The notes: generated by a model from the sequence alone, not told the origin. A stretch of 64,000 nt of DNA from Phascolarctos cinereus (GCF_002099425.1 NW_018344126.1:4366501-4430500); one strand, 5' to 3'. Positions 46,591 to 58,640 are shown, counted from the first letter of the stretch. Translations and numbers: made by a program.

Positions 46591-47985
46591 TAGGAGCTAT
46601 CTCTCCACGTCATTTGCTATTTCAGCCTATTTTATAGTAATGTATCTTCAGACTAAGTCTACTGAAGTGAGTAAAATTAGTTACCCCATTGCCCAAAACA
46701 GGATAGTTTCAGTTGGAGGCTCAGGCTAAGGTTATAGGTAATCTGAGAAATCTCAGAAAAATAAAAGCTGGAAGGTCTTGTTAGCATTAAACTGTGCTCA
46801 GTAGATGTTACCTCAATTTACATTCGTGTTTTAAACACAGCATTTTGGATTAAGGTTGTAGGTTGAAAAGAAGGATAGCAATGGACTCTAGTCTTCGTGA
46901 ATGCAATGATCCGGGGGCAAATGGGAAGACTGAGGTGTTATTATGGGCATTGTTTTCATAAATGTAACCAGGCTATTTTAGTAATCTGTGGAATGGAATG
47001 TGTTTAAACTAGTCTTCAGGCTGTTACATTCATGGGAGTAATTTGCTTTTTGCCACTATTAGAAATTGCAATTCTCTGATGGCTTTCTCTGATTAGCTCT
47101 TGTTGGACACTTAAAACATTTCTTATCAAGAAGATATAATTGGATCTCCTCCTATCTGCATCTTCAAATGTATCTCTTAATGGCCACCTGAGAAGACATT
47201 AGCAACAGCACTTACTAATGCCTTTTTCTAGACTTTTTCTATAGTAATAATCTCATATATTTCCAAAGTGTTTTTCATCCCCATGTACAGCAAAGCTCTT
47301 TACAAATGAACTATCATTCTGAAATAACTTGGCCTGCTGTCCCAATCTAGCTGCGTCTGGGGTCAAATAGTACGCTCCTGAAAGTGGAGTAAGCCATGGT
47401 CAAACAAGGTGAATTGTTTTCTGTTGGAAATGTTAGCCCACCCAGCTTCAGGTTGGATGAAAATGTAGAACTGTATGAATGAACCATTCAGTTCTGAATC
47501 ACTGCAGGGCTTCACAATCCTCTTTGTTCCACATTTATGGAACAAAGGTGCTTTGGTTAGAGGCTGAAGGTTAGGTATCATTCAAGTTGCAAGAAGGAGT
47601 AAGAGCTGGACTGGAGAAAATCAAAAGAATTGGTAGCATCTTTTCCAGAAATAGAAATATGAGTATATTGTCCACTCTGGAGAGGTGAAGGAAGTGTTTA
47701 TTTGAATTTTAAAATTAGACCCTGAATGGTAACCGTAGGGTGCAAGTGGAAAGTAATGACACTTAATTAAAATACATAAAACAACTCTGGCAGTAACCAG
47801 CAGATGGTAAAATCAATAAGGTGCCAATTACAACAAAAGGGTCATATGCTTTGTCAGAGAGTCAGCAAAGTAAGATGCCATGGAAGAAGAAAGACCACGA
47901 AATCCCACAAAAAAGAGCTTTCCCCCTATATATTGCAGTGCCAGGCACTCCTATTCTTGATTGTGCATTGATGGAGGAAGAAGGA
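46591..47985. other. Unique sequence, no gene supported
   Basis: The longest non-repeat stretch of the window. The minus-strand open frame at 47363-47581 (72 codons) has mixed composition but no motif or splice signals that convince. Pyrimidine-AG sites near 47195 and 47350 lead into closed frames. Confidence 0.4.
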
Positions 47986-47989
47986 GGAG

Positions 47990-48360
47990 GAAATAAACAT
48001 TTATTAAGTATCTTCGAGGTGCCAGGCACCATTCTAAGCATTTTGCTAATATTATCTCATTTAATCCTTACAACAACCCCTAGAGTAGATACTGTTTTTA
48101 ATCATGATGTTACATTTGAGGAAACTGAGGTGACAGACAGAGGGTAAATGACTTGCTCGACTTTACCTATATTATCTTATTTAACCTCGCAATAAGCCCA
48201 AGAGGTAACTATATCATCTTGATTTTACAGTTGAGAAAACAGGTAGACAAAGAAAAATGATTTACCCTGGGTCACACATCAAGTAAATGTCTGAGGTCTG
48301 ATTTGAAGTAGGTCTTCTTACATTCAGGCCCAGTGCTCTATTTGTTATGTCACCCACCTG
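47990..48360 (-). repeat. Two antisense MIR-type SINEs in tandem
   Basis: The first (47990-48165) reads aaacatttattaagtatctt, tgccaggcaccattctaagc, gaggaaactgaggtgacaga. The second (48166-48360) reads tattatcttatttaacctcg, agaggtaactatatcatctt, caagtaaatgtctgaggtct. Confidence 0.65.
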
Positions 48361-48409
48361 GTTCTGGAGAGAAGTAGCATAGTTAGGGTCTCAGTCAAAC
48401 AGCTAGATC

Positions 48410-48990
48410 TGTTTATGTTCACTCCATCTCCTGCCTGGACACTTTACTCAAGGAATCCTCTGCATCTGGAATGCATTTTTTCTCTCCTCAACCTTACAGG
48501 ACCACTGTTTCTTTCAAAGCCAAGCTCGGGTACCAACTTCTCTCTGAGGCCTTTTCTTATTAGGATGCTCTCCCTTTTGAGATTACTTTATCTACTTTGC
48601 CTTTCAGTAACTTGTTCACATGAAGCACTCTCAATAGAATAAGTTCCTTCAGGGCAGAGATTATTTTATTTTTAACTTTGAAGCTCTTGCAAAGAGCTCA
48701 GTGCCTTCCTTGCACACCATATCTTTTCAGGCTCATTATATATTACTTCCCTTCTCAAATCTTACAATTTAGCCTAACTGGCTTTTTCCTTGTTCTGTAC
48801 ATGTCACTCCATCTCCTGTCACTATGTCTTTGCATTGGTTCTTCCCCATGCCTGGAATGCATGGCCAACTCATCACTGCCACCTAGTAGAATCCCTCCCT
48901 TCCCTTAATACACAAAACAAGTGCCATCTTCTAAATGAGGTCTTTCCTCCCTACCCCCCAATTGCTAGTATCCCTTTCTATCTAACTACC
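48410..48990 (+). repeat. L2 3' regions, two copies
   Basis: One copy has ctgcatctggaatgcatttt, aagccaagctcgggtaccaa and gaataagttccttcagggca. The second has cttccccatgcctggaatgc, ctagtagaatccctcccttc and gtgccatcttctaaatgagg. Both are sense L2 3' ends. Confidence 0.65.
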
Positions 48991-48997
48991 TTGTACT

Positions 48998-49039
<42 letters not shown>

Positions 49040-49045
49040 ATCTAT
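48998..49045. repeat. (TCTA)n microsatellite
   Basis: About 10 units, with ATCC units following to 49062. It follows the L2 copy directly. Confidence 0.9.
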
Positions 49046-49409
49046 CATCCATCCATCCATCTAATCATCTAATCATTTATTTGTTATTATTATTATTTTT
49101 AATTTAAGGCTTGAATTCTTTCCTACCCACCTCTCCTTAGGATTAAAATGATCTAATCACTCTAACAAGGTACTGCAGATTTACTTTTACTCCTCAATAG
49201 AACAATATTTACTTAATATTTTTTAAATTGAAGAGAATTCCATATTTATTTCTTTCCATTTCTCATAATTTTGTTTCTGTTTGAGAAATGTACATCTAAC
49301 AGGGTATGCTGATAAACCATTACTAACCTACTTAGCATCCCTCTCCTCCCAAGCACAACCACATTTAGCTTTGGGACCAACACACTTCACTCCTCAAGAG
49401 CAATTTCGT

Positions 49410-50135
49410 GAATTAGGTAGTATATTTATTAATTACCTCTGTTTTTCAGATAAGGAAACTGAGGTTTGGAGACTTTAAATTATTTGCCCACAGTTACAAA
49501 TTTAGTAAAATGTGAACTGGGACTTAGACTCTGGTCTTTTGGTACCAAGTTCAATCTTCTTTCCATTATGTCATGCTATATAATAGTATAAACAAAACAA
49601 AACAAAATAAAAACCAAACAAAACCAAATTCATCACTAAATAATTTATCAGTAAGTCTCAAACAACAGAAGCCCTCTACTAGTTGACAAACCATTGGGTT
49701 GAGAATAATAGGGTCAACATAATCACAATCTTCCTTGTAGAAAACAGTATTTATACAAAATTTATATATTTCAAGATTTATAAAGAATCTTCTTTTTTTG
49801 GGGGGGAGGGTTGGGCAATGGGGGTTAAGTGACTTGCCCAAGGTCACACAGCTAATAAATGTTATGTGTCTGAGGCAGAATTTGAACTCAGGTCCTTCTG
49901 AATCCAGGATCCGTGCTCTATCCACTGCGCCATCTAGCTGCCCCAGGAAGCTTCTTCTTAATAGTCCTATGAATTAGTCTTATCATCTTCATTTTACAGA
50001 GGAGGAAACAGAAGTTTATTGAAATTAGATGACTTTTCCAACTTCACATAGTTAAGGAGTGTTAGAGCTGGGATTTGAACTGAGATCTTTTGACTGCAAG
50101 TCTGGTCAGTATTCTTTCCATGACAACATTGCCTG
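49410..50135 (-). repeat. MIR-type SINEs, one split by WSINE1
   Basis: A first antisense MIR-like piece covers 49410-49570 (aggaaactgaggtttggaga, tttgcccacagttacaaatt). A second lies at about 49945-50135 (tttacagaggaggaaacaga, gagctgggatttgaactgag). WSINE1 at 49795-49944 sits on its left edge. Confidence 0.6.
49795..49944 (-). repeat. WSINE1-type SINE
   Basis: A T/G-rich start, gcaatgggggttaagtgact and a body ending gcgccatctagctgcccc. The flanks gaatcttctt and gaagcttctt look like a target duplication. Confidence 0.85.
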
Positions 50136-50509
50136 TCCAATTGATCTCGGTGACCATTAACTAGGTCAGGCAGTTGAGCAATGGGAACATATATCACCAT
50201 TGGTCTCTTTCATATTCAAAGACAATGCTATAGATAAAAAGATTTCTAAGTGTGTGGTTGGCATTGAAAAATCAGTGCAGGATCAACACTTTTTTCCATG
50301 TTGCTCACATGCAAAGACTTCCCTGTAGTTTGCAGCTGAGGCTGCTTTTTGTAGTTCCTGCTGTTTTATGCATCTCTGCGTCTCACAACCACATTCCTCT
50401 TGATGTTGTTGCTCAACAGGAGCCAGCCTATATTTGTTCAGTCAGGAAATTGATAAAATCAGGTTGCTTCTGCATTTGTAAAATGAAACAGAGAGTTCGG
50501 TGGGGAAGG

Positions 50510-50782
50510 GAACAAACATTTGTTAAGAGCCTGCCATGTGCTAGGCATTTAATATGCTTTATAAATATCTTCATAAGTGCTTTACAAATGTCCCACGTGA
50601 TCCTCATAACATCCCTGAGAGGTAGGTGCTAGTATTATCCCTATTTTACATTACATTGAGGAAACTGAGGCAGGCAGTGGTTAAATAACTTGCCCAGGGT
50701 CACATCGTGTCTGAGACCATATTTAAACTCAGATTTTCCTGACTCCAAGTCTAATACTCTGGTTACTATGTCACCTACCTGC
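50510..50782 (-). repeat. MIR-type SINE, antisense
   Basis: It reads acaaacatttgttaagagcc, catgtgctaggcatttaata, cgtgatcctcataacatccc, aactgaggcaggcagtggtt and ccacgtac-type head. Confidence 0.7.
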
Positions 50783-50857
50783 AGTTATATAAATAACTAG
50801 AACAATATTGCTAATGAAAAAACAAACTAATTTGGGCAGGGGGCTTGAGTTACTTAC

Positions 50858-51335
50858 AGTTAGGTGGCACAGTGGATAGAACCCCAGACCTGGAGTCAGA
50901 AAGACCCGAGTTCAAATACGGCTTCAGGCACTTGCTAGCTGTGTGATCCTGGGCAGGTCATTTAACCCTGTTTGCGTCAGTTTCTTCATCTGCTGTTGTT
51001 TGTTCTTCGCTTTCAAGTAGGACCAATGACATCAAAGGTGCTGTCTTGACTTGAGCCATGAATTGGATTTAAATGAGGCTGAATCACTCAAAGTCATCAT
51101 CAGCCTCACTCTCTCTTCCAGAGTCATCAAAGTCCATCAGCAGGACAAAAGTTAAGACAATTGGCAATGGCCTGAGATGCAGAGGATTTTACAGTTGAGG
51201 TGACTTGGTCAGACATTGAAGTTACCTTATCTGTAAAATGAGTTGTAATAGGAACCACTCCAGTATCTTTGCCAAGAAAACCCCAAATGGGGTCACAAAG
51301 AGTTAGATATGACTGAAACAACTGAACAACAATTC
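50858..51335 (+). repeat. Mar-1-type SINE split by another repeat
   Basis: The left part (cagttaggtggcacagtgga, agcacttgctagctgtgtga-like CORE, tttcttcatctg) and right part (cttatctgtaaaatgagttg, cactccagtatctttgccaa, gagttagatatgactgaaac) make one sense SINE. The flanks gagttactta (50847-50856) and gagttatctta (51336-51346) are its target duplication. Confidence 0.85.
50999..51225 (-). repeat. Marsupial (CAA)-tailed repeat inserted in Mar-1
   Basis: It reads tgttgtttgttcttcgcttt, aagtaggaccaatgacatca, catgaattggatttaaatga and ctctcttccagagtcatcaa. It is the antisense counterpart of the repeat at 28385. The sequence tcatctg/ttatctg repeats at its two edges. Confidence 0.7.
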
Positions 51336-51419
51336 GAGTTATCTTATTTGTCTGCTTCTAGCGGTCAAGTTAAGGGTATAAGTCACTGTCACTCATTGTT
51401 TCATTTCCCTTTCCCTATA

Positions 51420-51565
51420 GAGAGGTGGCAAGAGCATGGATTTGGAGGTGAATCTAGATTCAAATCCTGTATGATCTTGGTTAAGTCATATAAACTTTTT
51501 TGACCTCAGTTACCTCATCTCTAAAATAAAGGGCTAGTTTGTCTCCAAAGCTGCTTTTAACTTTA
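51420..51565 (+). repeat. MIR-type SINE
   Basis: It shows aagagcatggatttggaggt, gattcaaatcctgtatgatc, cagttacctcatctctaaaa and tgtctccaaagctgctttta. Confidence 0.65.
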
Positions 51566-52185
51566 AACCTTAGGTCTTAAACACAATGAGATGTTGTAAT
51601 AGTACCAGTAATCTTAATGATCAAATGAGTTGTAGCTTTTGGACATGGGAGGAGGAGATAGTATCATTTACTAAAGGATTTGGCTTTTGCAGCCCTATTC
51701 TCAAGTCTTTACTTGCCCAATTCAAGTTCCTAGAAGTCAGTGTGCTAGACATAAAATTCATAAAAGTCCAGAACCCTAGTCTAACTGTGGAAAGTAGCAG
51801 AAAAAGAATCCTGGATATGACTCCATTCATGTCCATGCTATATGGGAAATTGACATCCTTTGCTTTTAAGCATTTCTGAAGTATCCCTCAGTAGCATTGG
51901 TGGGACTATATAAAGTACTATACCAGGGCAAAGTAAGAAGGAAGGTGATGTATGCAAAAGACTGTTGGGTTTGGAATCACAGGAACTTTCTGAACCTCCT
52001 TGTCTACATGTGTAACAGTGAATACTTGGGATTATATATTCTTCAAGATCACTGCCAGCTCTGAATTTTGTAGTTGTTTTTAGTAAAATATCTTATATGT
52101 GTATGGTGCTTCACTATTTATACAAAGTAATCTCACGTTTGTTATCTCATATGATATATGATTATGATAATTGAAGCTTTTTTTC
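51566..52185. other. Unique sequence with SINE scraps
   Basis: The 97-codon open frame at 51586-51879 has no recognised motif. A MIR-like scrap lies at 51955-52080. I see no gene. Confidence 0.4.
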
Positions 52186-52534
52186 TATAGAGGATGAGAA
52201 GGTAAATACATTTTATGAAGAACTTAATAAGGCCCTACAAATTAAATTAACATATACTTTCTTAGTTGATGACCAAAATGCAAAATTGGCCATGCTTAAG
52301 GAAAATGAACATTTTATTGGAAAATATGGTTCTTGTTTAAGAAATGAAATAGGCTGACTGCTTATTGATTATACAGAAGCTTCATTCCTGTATATCATGA
52401 ATGTTTTGTTCAAGAAGAGAGTGAGGAGGTATTGGACATGCCAGCAACTCATGTAACAGCACCCAAGAAATGAAATTGATCAGATCTTTCCAGAAAGGAG
52501 AAGACTGTTTACTAATGTTGGAGTTACTTTCATT

Positions 52535-53015
52535 TCTTAAAATTCAATTTTATTTCTTTTTCAGGTTCGTATTATTCCCCTTCTACCTCTTCAGTCCCTC
52601 ACTGAGAAAGCAAGGAAAACAAAAACCCATTGCAAATGTATATAGTCAAGCAAAATAAATTCTTGCATTGGCCGTGTCTCTCCCCCACCCCCAAAGTCCC
52701 AATCTATACTCTCAGTCCGTTACCTTTCTATCTGGAGGTGGATAGCATGTTTTGTCATGAATCCTATGGAACTATGCTTGGTGAGTGTATTGATCATAGT
52801 CCTAAATATTTCAAAGTCATTTGTTTTTACAGTATAGTTGTTATTTTATTAATTGTTCTGGTTCTGCTCAATTCACTTTTGATCAGCTCATACAAGTCTT
52901 TCCAGGTTTGTCTGAAACCATTCCCTTGATCATTTTGTTTCACAATGAAGTAGTATTCCAGCACATTCATATGCCATAACTTGCTCAGCCGTTTCTCAGT
53001 TGATGGGCAATTGGT
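52535..53015 (-). mobile_element. L1 3' end inserted in RTE
   Basis: The plus strand shows ctacctcttcagtccctcac, tatagtcaagcaaaataaat, ggaggtggatagcatgtttt and gccataacttgctcagccgt, complements of the L1 3' UTR and ORF2 end. No clean flanking duplication was identified. Confidence 0.7.
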
Positions 53016-53506
53016 GGACCCCTCTTGGAATCATTTTAAATTAGCCGTTTGTATACAATGGAACTATTGACTTATTAAAGCAATGATTAAAATCAGTATC
53101 ACCCGAGAAGAAAGAATAAAATCAAGAGAAGATAAAATATAATGAAAACAAAGCTGATCTGCTGAAAGTAATGAATAAAGTTAAAAAATGGAAGAACAGA
53201 TATCTACACAATCTATCATCATTTGTTAAGGAAATTTATTTACTTCAAAGATAAAACAAGACCAAACTTATGAACATGTCCCCCCTTACCTTGGGTGTAT
53301 AATCCCTCTATACTACCTTGGTTTCTGGGGAGAGGAGTAGGATTAGGCTCACAGATTAGCCTAGTTCTTAAAAAGTGATCTCACCAAGTTCAAGTCCAAA
53401 GGCACAGCTGGGCTTGCTTCCTTAAATCTTTGTTCCTCTGACTTCACACTGAGCTGGCTGAAATGTCTGCCCTGGATTGTTGGACTCCTAGGTATCCATG
53501 GTGTAA

Positions 53507-53748
53507 TTGTTATTGTTGTTTAGTCATGTCTGATGCTTGGTGACCCCATTTGGGGTTTTCTTGGCAAAGATATTGGAGTAGTTTGCCATTTCCTTCTCCA
53601 CCTCATTTTACAGATGAGGAAACTGAGGGAAACAGGGTTAAGTGACTTGCCCACAGTCACACAGTAAGTGTCTGAGGCTGGATTTGAACTCAGGTCTTCC
53701 TGATTCCAGGTCTGGCACTCTGTCCACTGTGCCTGCTTAGCTTCCCCT
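53507..53748 (-). repeat. Mar-1-type SINE in RTE region
   Basis: An antisense, near complete copy: gttattgttgtttagtcatg, ttttcttggcaaagatattg, gtgacttgcccacagtcaca. The 14-bp flanks tatccatggtgtaa at 53493-53506 and 53749-53762 are identical, so this is a fairly young insertion. Confidence 0.9.
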
Positions 53749-55454
53749 TATCCATGGTGTAAACTCCTGGGCTAGATCAGAGACTTCAGTTCGTGCACCT
53801 AAAATGGAAAAGCAAAAATGGAATCATTATAGATCCAGGACTTTTTCTCAAGACCATACGGCCTAGACGAGAATTCTTCAAAACGTTTAATTGATTTAAG
53901 TCAATTAGTTTAATGAGGGGGCCAAAAGAGCATAGAAACAGCTTCATTCAGAAAACACTCAATCTTTTTGCCATGTAAAGAGATAATGGTACCTATGGGC
54001 AATATTGACTTGTAATAGAAACTAGTTTGTAACATCTTACAGAGGAGGAGGGTGGGAGATGATGAGCAGGATTTCTTCATGAAATAGTGAGAAATAGTGG
54101 AGAGAAAACAGGTTTACATAAAGCTGAATGAAATATTTCATTAAGTCAAATCATCCTGAGAGCATTTAAGTATAAAATTGGAAGGTGGACAACAAATATG
54201 AAAAATTAAAGAGACTTGTCAAAGTTTCTATAGTGTTTTCTCTATCAGTGACCATGACACATTTAAACCACGTCATAACTATTCCCGATGTGCTCTATGA
54301 GGAAGTCAAAACGGCATTACAAGAAACAACTATAGGAAAGGCAGCTGTATTAGATTTACTATACACTAAGGAAGTCTGTGCTGGAGACCAGATTGAAGGC
54401 ATCAAGAGAGCAATTCTTAATCTATTGGAAAGAGGGAATGACACTAAACTGGAATAATACTGGACATTATTAGTAGCCCAAAACATTATTAAGAAAACAA
54501 ATAATTATCAATCCACAAATCATGCTTTCTCATTTCTAAGCAAGTTTTTAAGAGAATAAGCTATACATGCACTGAGGGCATCCTTAATTAAATTATAAAA
54601 AGGGTGCAGACAAGCCTGCACAAAAAAATGGATAATCCAAACTAGATGATGCTATTTACAGTAACAAAATTTGCTGAAATATGTATCAATTGTGCAATCT
54701 CATTCTGATGATCATTGTTTGACTATAAAAATAGACTTGGCTTCATAGAGCAAAATTTAGATCCAAAAGATCTTCAATCCTATGTCTCCAGTGAAATCAT
54801 ATAACATTCCTTGAAAGGTACAAGTGCAATTTTGGTCAAAGACCCTCACATTATTCATTTCAAAAGACACAGAACACAGAGACATATGTCCACTAAAGGC
54901 TGTTGCCACTCTCGTGCAATGCCAAGTCTAAATTCCTTATAGATGGTGAGGTCCTTAAGATGATCTTATCTGTAGATGACATTCTACTGACCTCATCAAG
55001 TCCAGGGACTTTGCAGGGCCTCCTAAATGAGATCCATATTCACTCAGAAGTTTAGCCTAATGATCCACACAGGAAAAACCAAATGGATAAAGAATGCTCA
55101 TTGTGCAGACTATGATATATAGTTGTGTGGATAACTCACAGAGCTGGTTCAACAGTGTTTATTATATCTTGGAGAGAAACTAGAGAAGGATAATGAACAG
55201 ATAAGAATAAGTGGACAAGAGTGGTCCACATTATGTTTGAGAAATTGGGCAGTGCCTTTTTTAGCTTCTCTCTCTCTCTCCCCAGAAAAGATAAAACAAA
55301 AACAAAAATGAAAAAAGCCCATCTTTTTTTTGATAATGATTTTTTTTTGGGTGATGCTATCTGCTTTTATATCATGGAATGCTGCAGTTTCCAAAGAATT
55401 TAAATTGTGAACCACCCAAAAGGCAATGGAGAAAGACATAATGGGGGTAGCTTC

Positions 55455-55550
55455 AACAGATTAATCAATCAATAAGCATTTATTAAGCACCTACTGTGTG
55501 CTAGCGTTGTGATAGATGCTAGGACCATATGTATAAAGATGGAAACAATT
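55455..55550 (+). repeat. L2 3' tail
   Basis: The motifs aataagcatttattaagcac, ctactgtgtgctagcgttgt and tgctaggaccatat show a sense L2 3' end inserted near the end of the RTE remains. Confidence 0.65.
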
Positions 55551-55930
55551 TCTGCATATTATCAATGAAGAATTATGCCCCAGAAGTAATGTAAAAGATA
55601 TGAAAGATGTGTGCAACTAGAAAAGAAAATTATTCTATCATGCAGTAAGAATAAGAGGTTGCCCTTGTGCTTACCCTCTACCCCTCATCAAGTAGCATAT
55701 CACATTACTACCCTTATAATATCAAGATCACTAGAGGAAGATATTGAGCTTTGGATGGACTTCTGAAGAAGTACTTGGGGGAAAACATGGACAAGGGTTC
55801 CAAGATCATCACCCAAGACGGTATGGATGGGCTGCAACCTTTAATGGAAAATCATCTGGCCAGGCACCATAACAAGCGCAAGGAGTATCCACATCTGTGA
55901 GAGCAGAAAGCCATCAAAGTATTGGAATAT

Positions 55931-56100
55931 TTCATATTATCTTCAAAACAATACTTGCAAATATTATCTTCATTTCACAGATAAAACAACTGTCAGTGAA
56001 GTTAAGTGATACATTCGGGGTCTTATAGTTTGTAGATGGCAGATCCTAATGCAATTTTTTGAACTCCAAATTCAGCGCATCTCCCTCTATATCACAATGC
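55931..56100 (-). repeat. MIR-type SINE, antisense
   Basis: It reads tattatcttcatttcacaga, aactgtcagtgaagttaagt and agatggcagatcctaatgca. Divergent. Confidence 0.5.
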
Positions 56101-56309
56101 TAGATTTAAAAACAAGCAAATGAACAAACAAAAACAACTATCCAATGCAATGTAAGAAAGTCAGCAAACTTGAAAAAAGGCTTAAAACCCTAACCCCCAA
56201 GAAAACCTGTACTTCTAATGAACAGTTTGCCTTATTAGAGGGAAATGATAACCAAAAGGGAAATGTCAAGAGTCTTTTTAAAAAAGACACACATCCTCCC
56301 CCCTAAAAA

Positions 56310-56700
56310 AACACAGAATCACAGAATTTTGGGGTTGGAAGGGACCTTGTGGCCCTGGAGTCTTACTGTCACTTAAAAGGAATCCCATCTATAACCCAAC
56401 AAATAGTCAAACAGCCTTTGCGTGATGACTTCCAATGAAAGAAAATCCACAGTCTCCCAAGGCAGCTCGTTGCAGTATTGAATGACTAAGTGGTAGGACA
56501 TTTCTTCCTGACCTAAATTGAACTTTTTGCAGCTTCTGTCGTTCACTCCTCTCTCCTCCCCTCCCCTACCCTATAGAGCCAAGTAGAACAAGTATAATCC
56601 CTCTTCCACATGACAGGCCTTCAAATTCTTGAACACAGCCATCATGTCACCACTGAGTCTTCTGTAAGCTAAAAAAGCCTTACTTCCTTCCATTGAACCC
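56310..56700 (-). mobile_element. CR1/L3 LINE 3' end
   Basis: The left end has the CR1-type terminal repeat complement (cacagaatcacagaattttg), then gttggaagggaccttgtggc, tccaatgaaagaaaatccac, taggacatttcttcctgacc, and ttcttgaacacagccatcat. This order matches the CR1/L3 3' UTR read on the minus strand. Very old by divergence. Confidence 0.75.
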
Positions 56701-57400
56701 CTTCTCTCTACTCATATGGACATCACACTAGTTCAAACCTTCATCACCTCTGGTATTTGTCTCTCTGCTTCAAGTTTTTCCCCTCTCCAAACCATTTTCC
56801 ACTTTCATGTCAAAGCAAAAACTTAACCATATCACTTCTTTACTCAAGGAATTCCAATGAATCTCCGTTGCTTTTAGAATAAGTACAAACTCCTTTGCTT
56901 GGCATTTAGAGACCATTGTCACATGGTTGCAAACTATCTTTCTAGTCATAATAGACATCAATCAGTATTTATTAAGTACCTACTATGTGCCAGGCACTGT
57001 GCTACATCCTTTTATGTCCTTTATGGTCCTGCTAAACTGGCCTTTCTGCTGTTCCTCACCCATGACACATTTTTTTTTTTCTGCTTCTGTGCCTTTGTAT
57101 AGGTTGTTTCCCAGGCCTGGACTGCTCTCCCTCCTCCCCTCTTGCCTTTTAGAATCAGGGTTTTTTTTTTTTAAAGCTCAGTGCAAACTCCACTTTCCAG
57201 ATGAAAACTTTCCTGATCCATCCCAGCTGTTCTTACCTTTTCCCTGAAAACTGCCTTATATTTCGGGTGTGTGCTTATGTGTGTGTGTGTGTGTGTGTTT
57301 GCACACATGCGCGCATCTCCCTTGATACAATGTAAGTACCTTGAGGGAAAAAATTACTTCATTTTAATTTTTGTATATGCAGTGCCTATTCCACAGTGGT
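56700..57400 (+). repeat. L2 3' half
   Basis: Sense L2 motifs run in order: tttcatgtcaaagcaaaaac, tttactcaaggaattccaat, gaataagtacaaactccttt, tgcctttgtataggttgttt, cagatgaaaactttcctgat, then taagtaccttgagggaaaaa. A second L2 tail scrap is inserted at 56960-57005. Confidence 0.7.
57268..57299. repeat. (GT)n microsatellite
   Basis: About 13 GT units inside the L2 3' region. Confidence 0.9.
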
Positions 57401-57459
57401 AAGCTGAGGAGGAAACCTAGTTACTCCCTCCTTCTGGCCCCTACTATCCTGTGGGTGGT

Positions 57460-57650
57460 ACAAGTCCCTTAAGCTTCCTTGGCCTCAATTTCCTTATTTA
57501 TAAAATGGAGATAATAATAGCACCTGCCTTAAGGTTTACTGTGAGAATCAAATGAGATAGTTATGTGTATGTATAAAACACTTTGTAAACCCTTGAGACC
57601 AATAGAAATGCTAGCTATCATTATCATCATCATCATCATCATCATCATCA
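57460..57650 (+). repeat. MIR-type SINE with (ATC)n tail
   Basis: It shows agtcccttaagcttccttgg, aaaatggagataataatagc, aatcaaatgagatagttatg and atgctagctatcattatc, then (ATC)n at 57618-57650. Confidence 0.7.
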
Positions 57651-57654
57651 GTAC

Positions 57655-58640
57655 ATTATTTTATTAGTAGTATTTCCAGATTTTTCCCTTATGGCACTAC
57701 TTTCTCCCTAATCAGCTCCCTCAGCTCCAGCCTTGTGGGGTGGGGTGGGTGGGCAGGGATTGGCTTTCATTTCAAAACCGTCACAGGGAGACTAGGGAAG
57801 AGAAAGTGCCTCATTAACTAGATCACTCACAACCTTTTTCCTACCAAAAGTTGCTAAACTCATTTATCTAGAACTAGTCTGGATTCATGTTGTCCTTTGC
57901 TTTTGGGAAAAATAAGAATCACAAAAGTCTCTTTTGTTCAGCACCGTGCCTCCATTTTGCCAGGAAAGGTCCTACGAGTAACATAATTTTATTCTCTTCC
58001 CATGTACCTCAATCACTTATTGCCTCTTCCTCAGTTGCCTTTGAGTAATGAAACAAAGATCAATAATGTGCTTAATACTGGCTTTAAAGACTAGGTAAAT
58101 AGGAATGGGACTAAAGTATAAAGAAACTGATGAGCTTGTGAAACAAACACATGCTCTCCGGGAGGAAGAAAGGAGAAAGATGGTATCATCATCTGGGCTC
58201 TGCCTAACATGGGTGAGTTCAGCAAGAGCAGGATCTATCCAGACCTCATGCCCTTGGTGACTGGTGCAGTTGACCTTATCACTTCAACTGTGTTCCTCCT
58301 TCTGTGACAGTTGCTTCTTGGGGTTTCGACTGTCTCAGTCTCTTGTTTCTTCATTTCTAGTCTCTAAGCGAGGCTTCTGCCAGGGTCCCAGGGCCAAATC
58401 TCTTGTCTGGTATGGATACGGGAGGTGGCCATTGTTGCTTTGCTTGTAACCGACCCCACATCTTCAGCCTGCTTGTCTTTGTCTCCCCCATTTCCAGGTT
58501 TTACTCCCATTAAAGGCTTCTGCCCTTTCCCCTCCTGTAGGATGGGAGAGAAGCTAACTTTTCGTTTACAGTCTCAACGTCTCCCCAGGGACTGGAGTAG
58601 ATAAACATTAGAAAATTTCTGTTTACCAGTGAAAAATGCT
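57655..58640. other. Unique segment, partly GC-richer
   Basis: No repeat family recognised. The part 58150-58560 is richer in G+C, with several pyrimidine-AG acceptors, such as one ending ttctag near 58362 that opens a 46-codon frame. At 58035-58094 a segment behind tcttcctcag has one open frame that closes with TAG at 58092-58094. Neither can be proven to be an exon. Confidence 0.3.

Larger units (their letters stand above)
52190..55930 (+). mobile_element. RTE (BovB-like) LINE, interrupted
   Basis: The first part (52190-52470) translates to an endonuclease-like region: KVNTFYEELNKALQ, then VDDQNAKLAMLKENEHFIGKYG. After an L1 insertion and a Mar-1 insertion the reverse transcriptase resumes: a VLYEEVKTALQETTIGKAA box near 54290, DIEGEVLKMIL-like near 54945, then TQKAMEKDIMG near 55410 and a 3' part to about 55920. 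Stops and shifts divide it, so it is not mobile. It is the longest RTE trace in the window. Confidence 0.75.

Noticed and set aside
47363-47581. 72-codon antisense open frame in unique sequence
   Set aside because: Composition is plausible but no splice sites, start context or family match support it.
51586-51879. 97-codon open frame, plus strand
   Set aside because: No family resemblance, both strands open over the same stretch, and it looks like chance.
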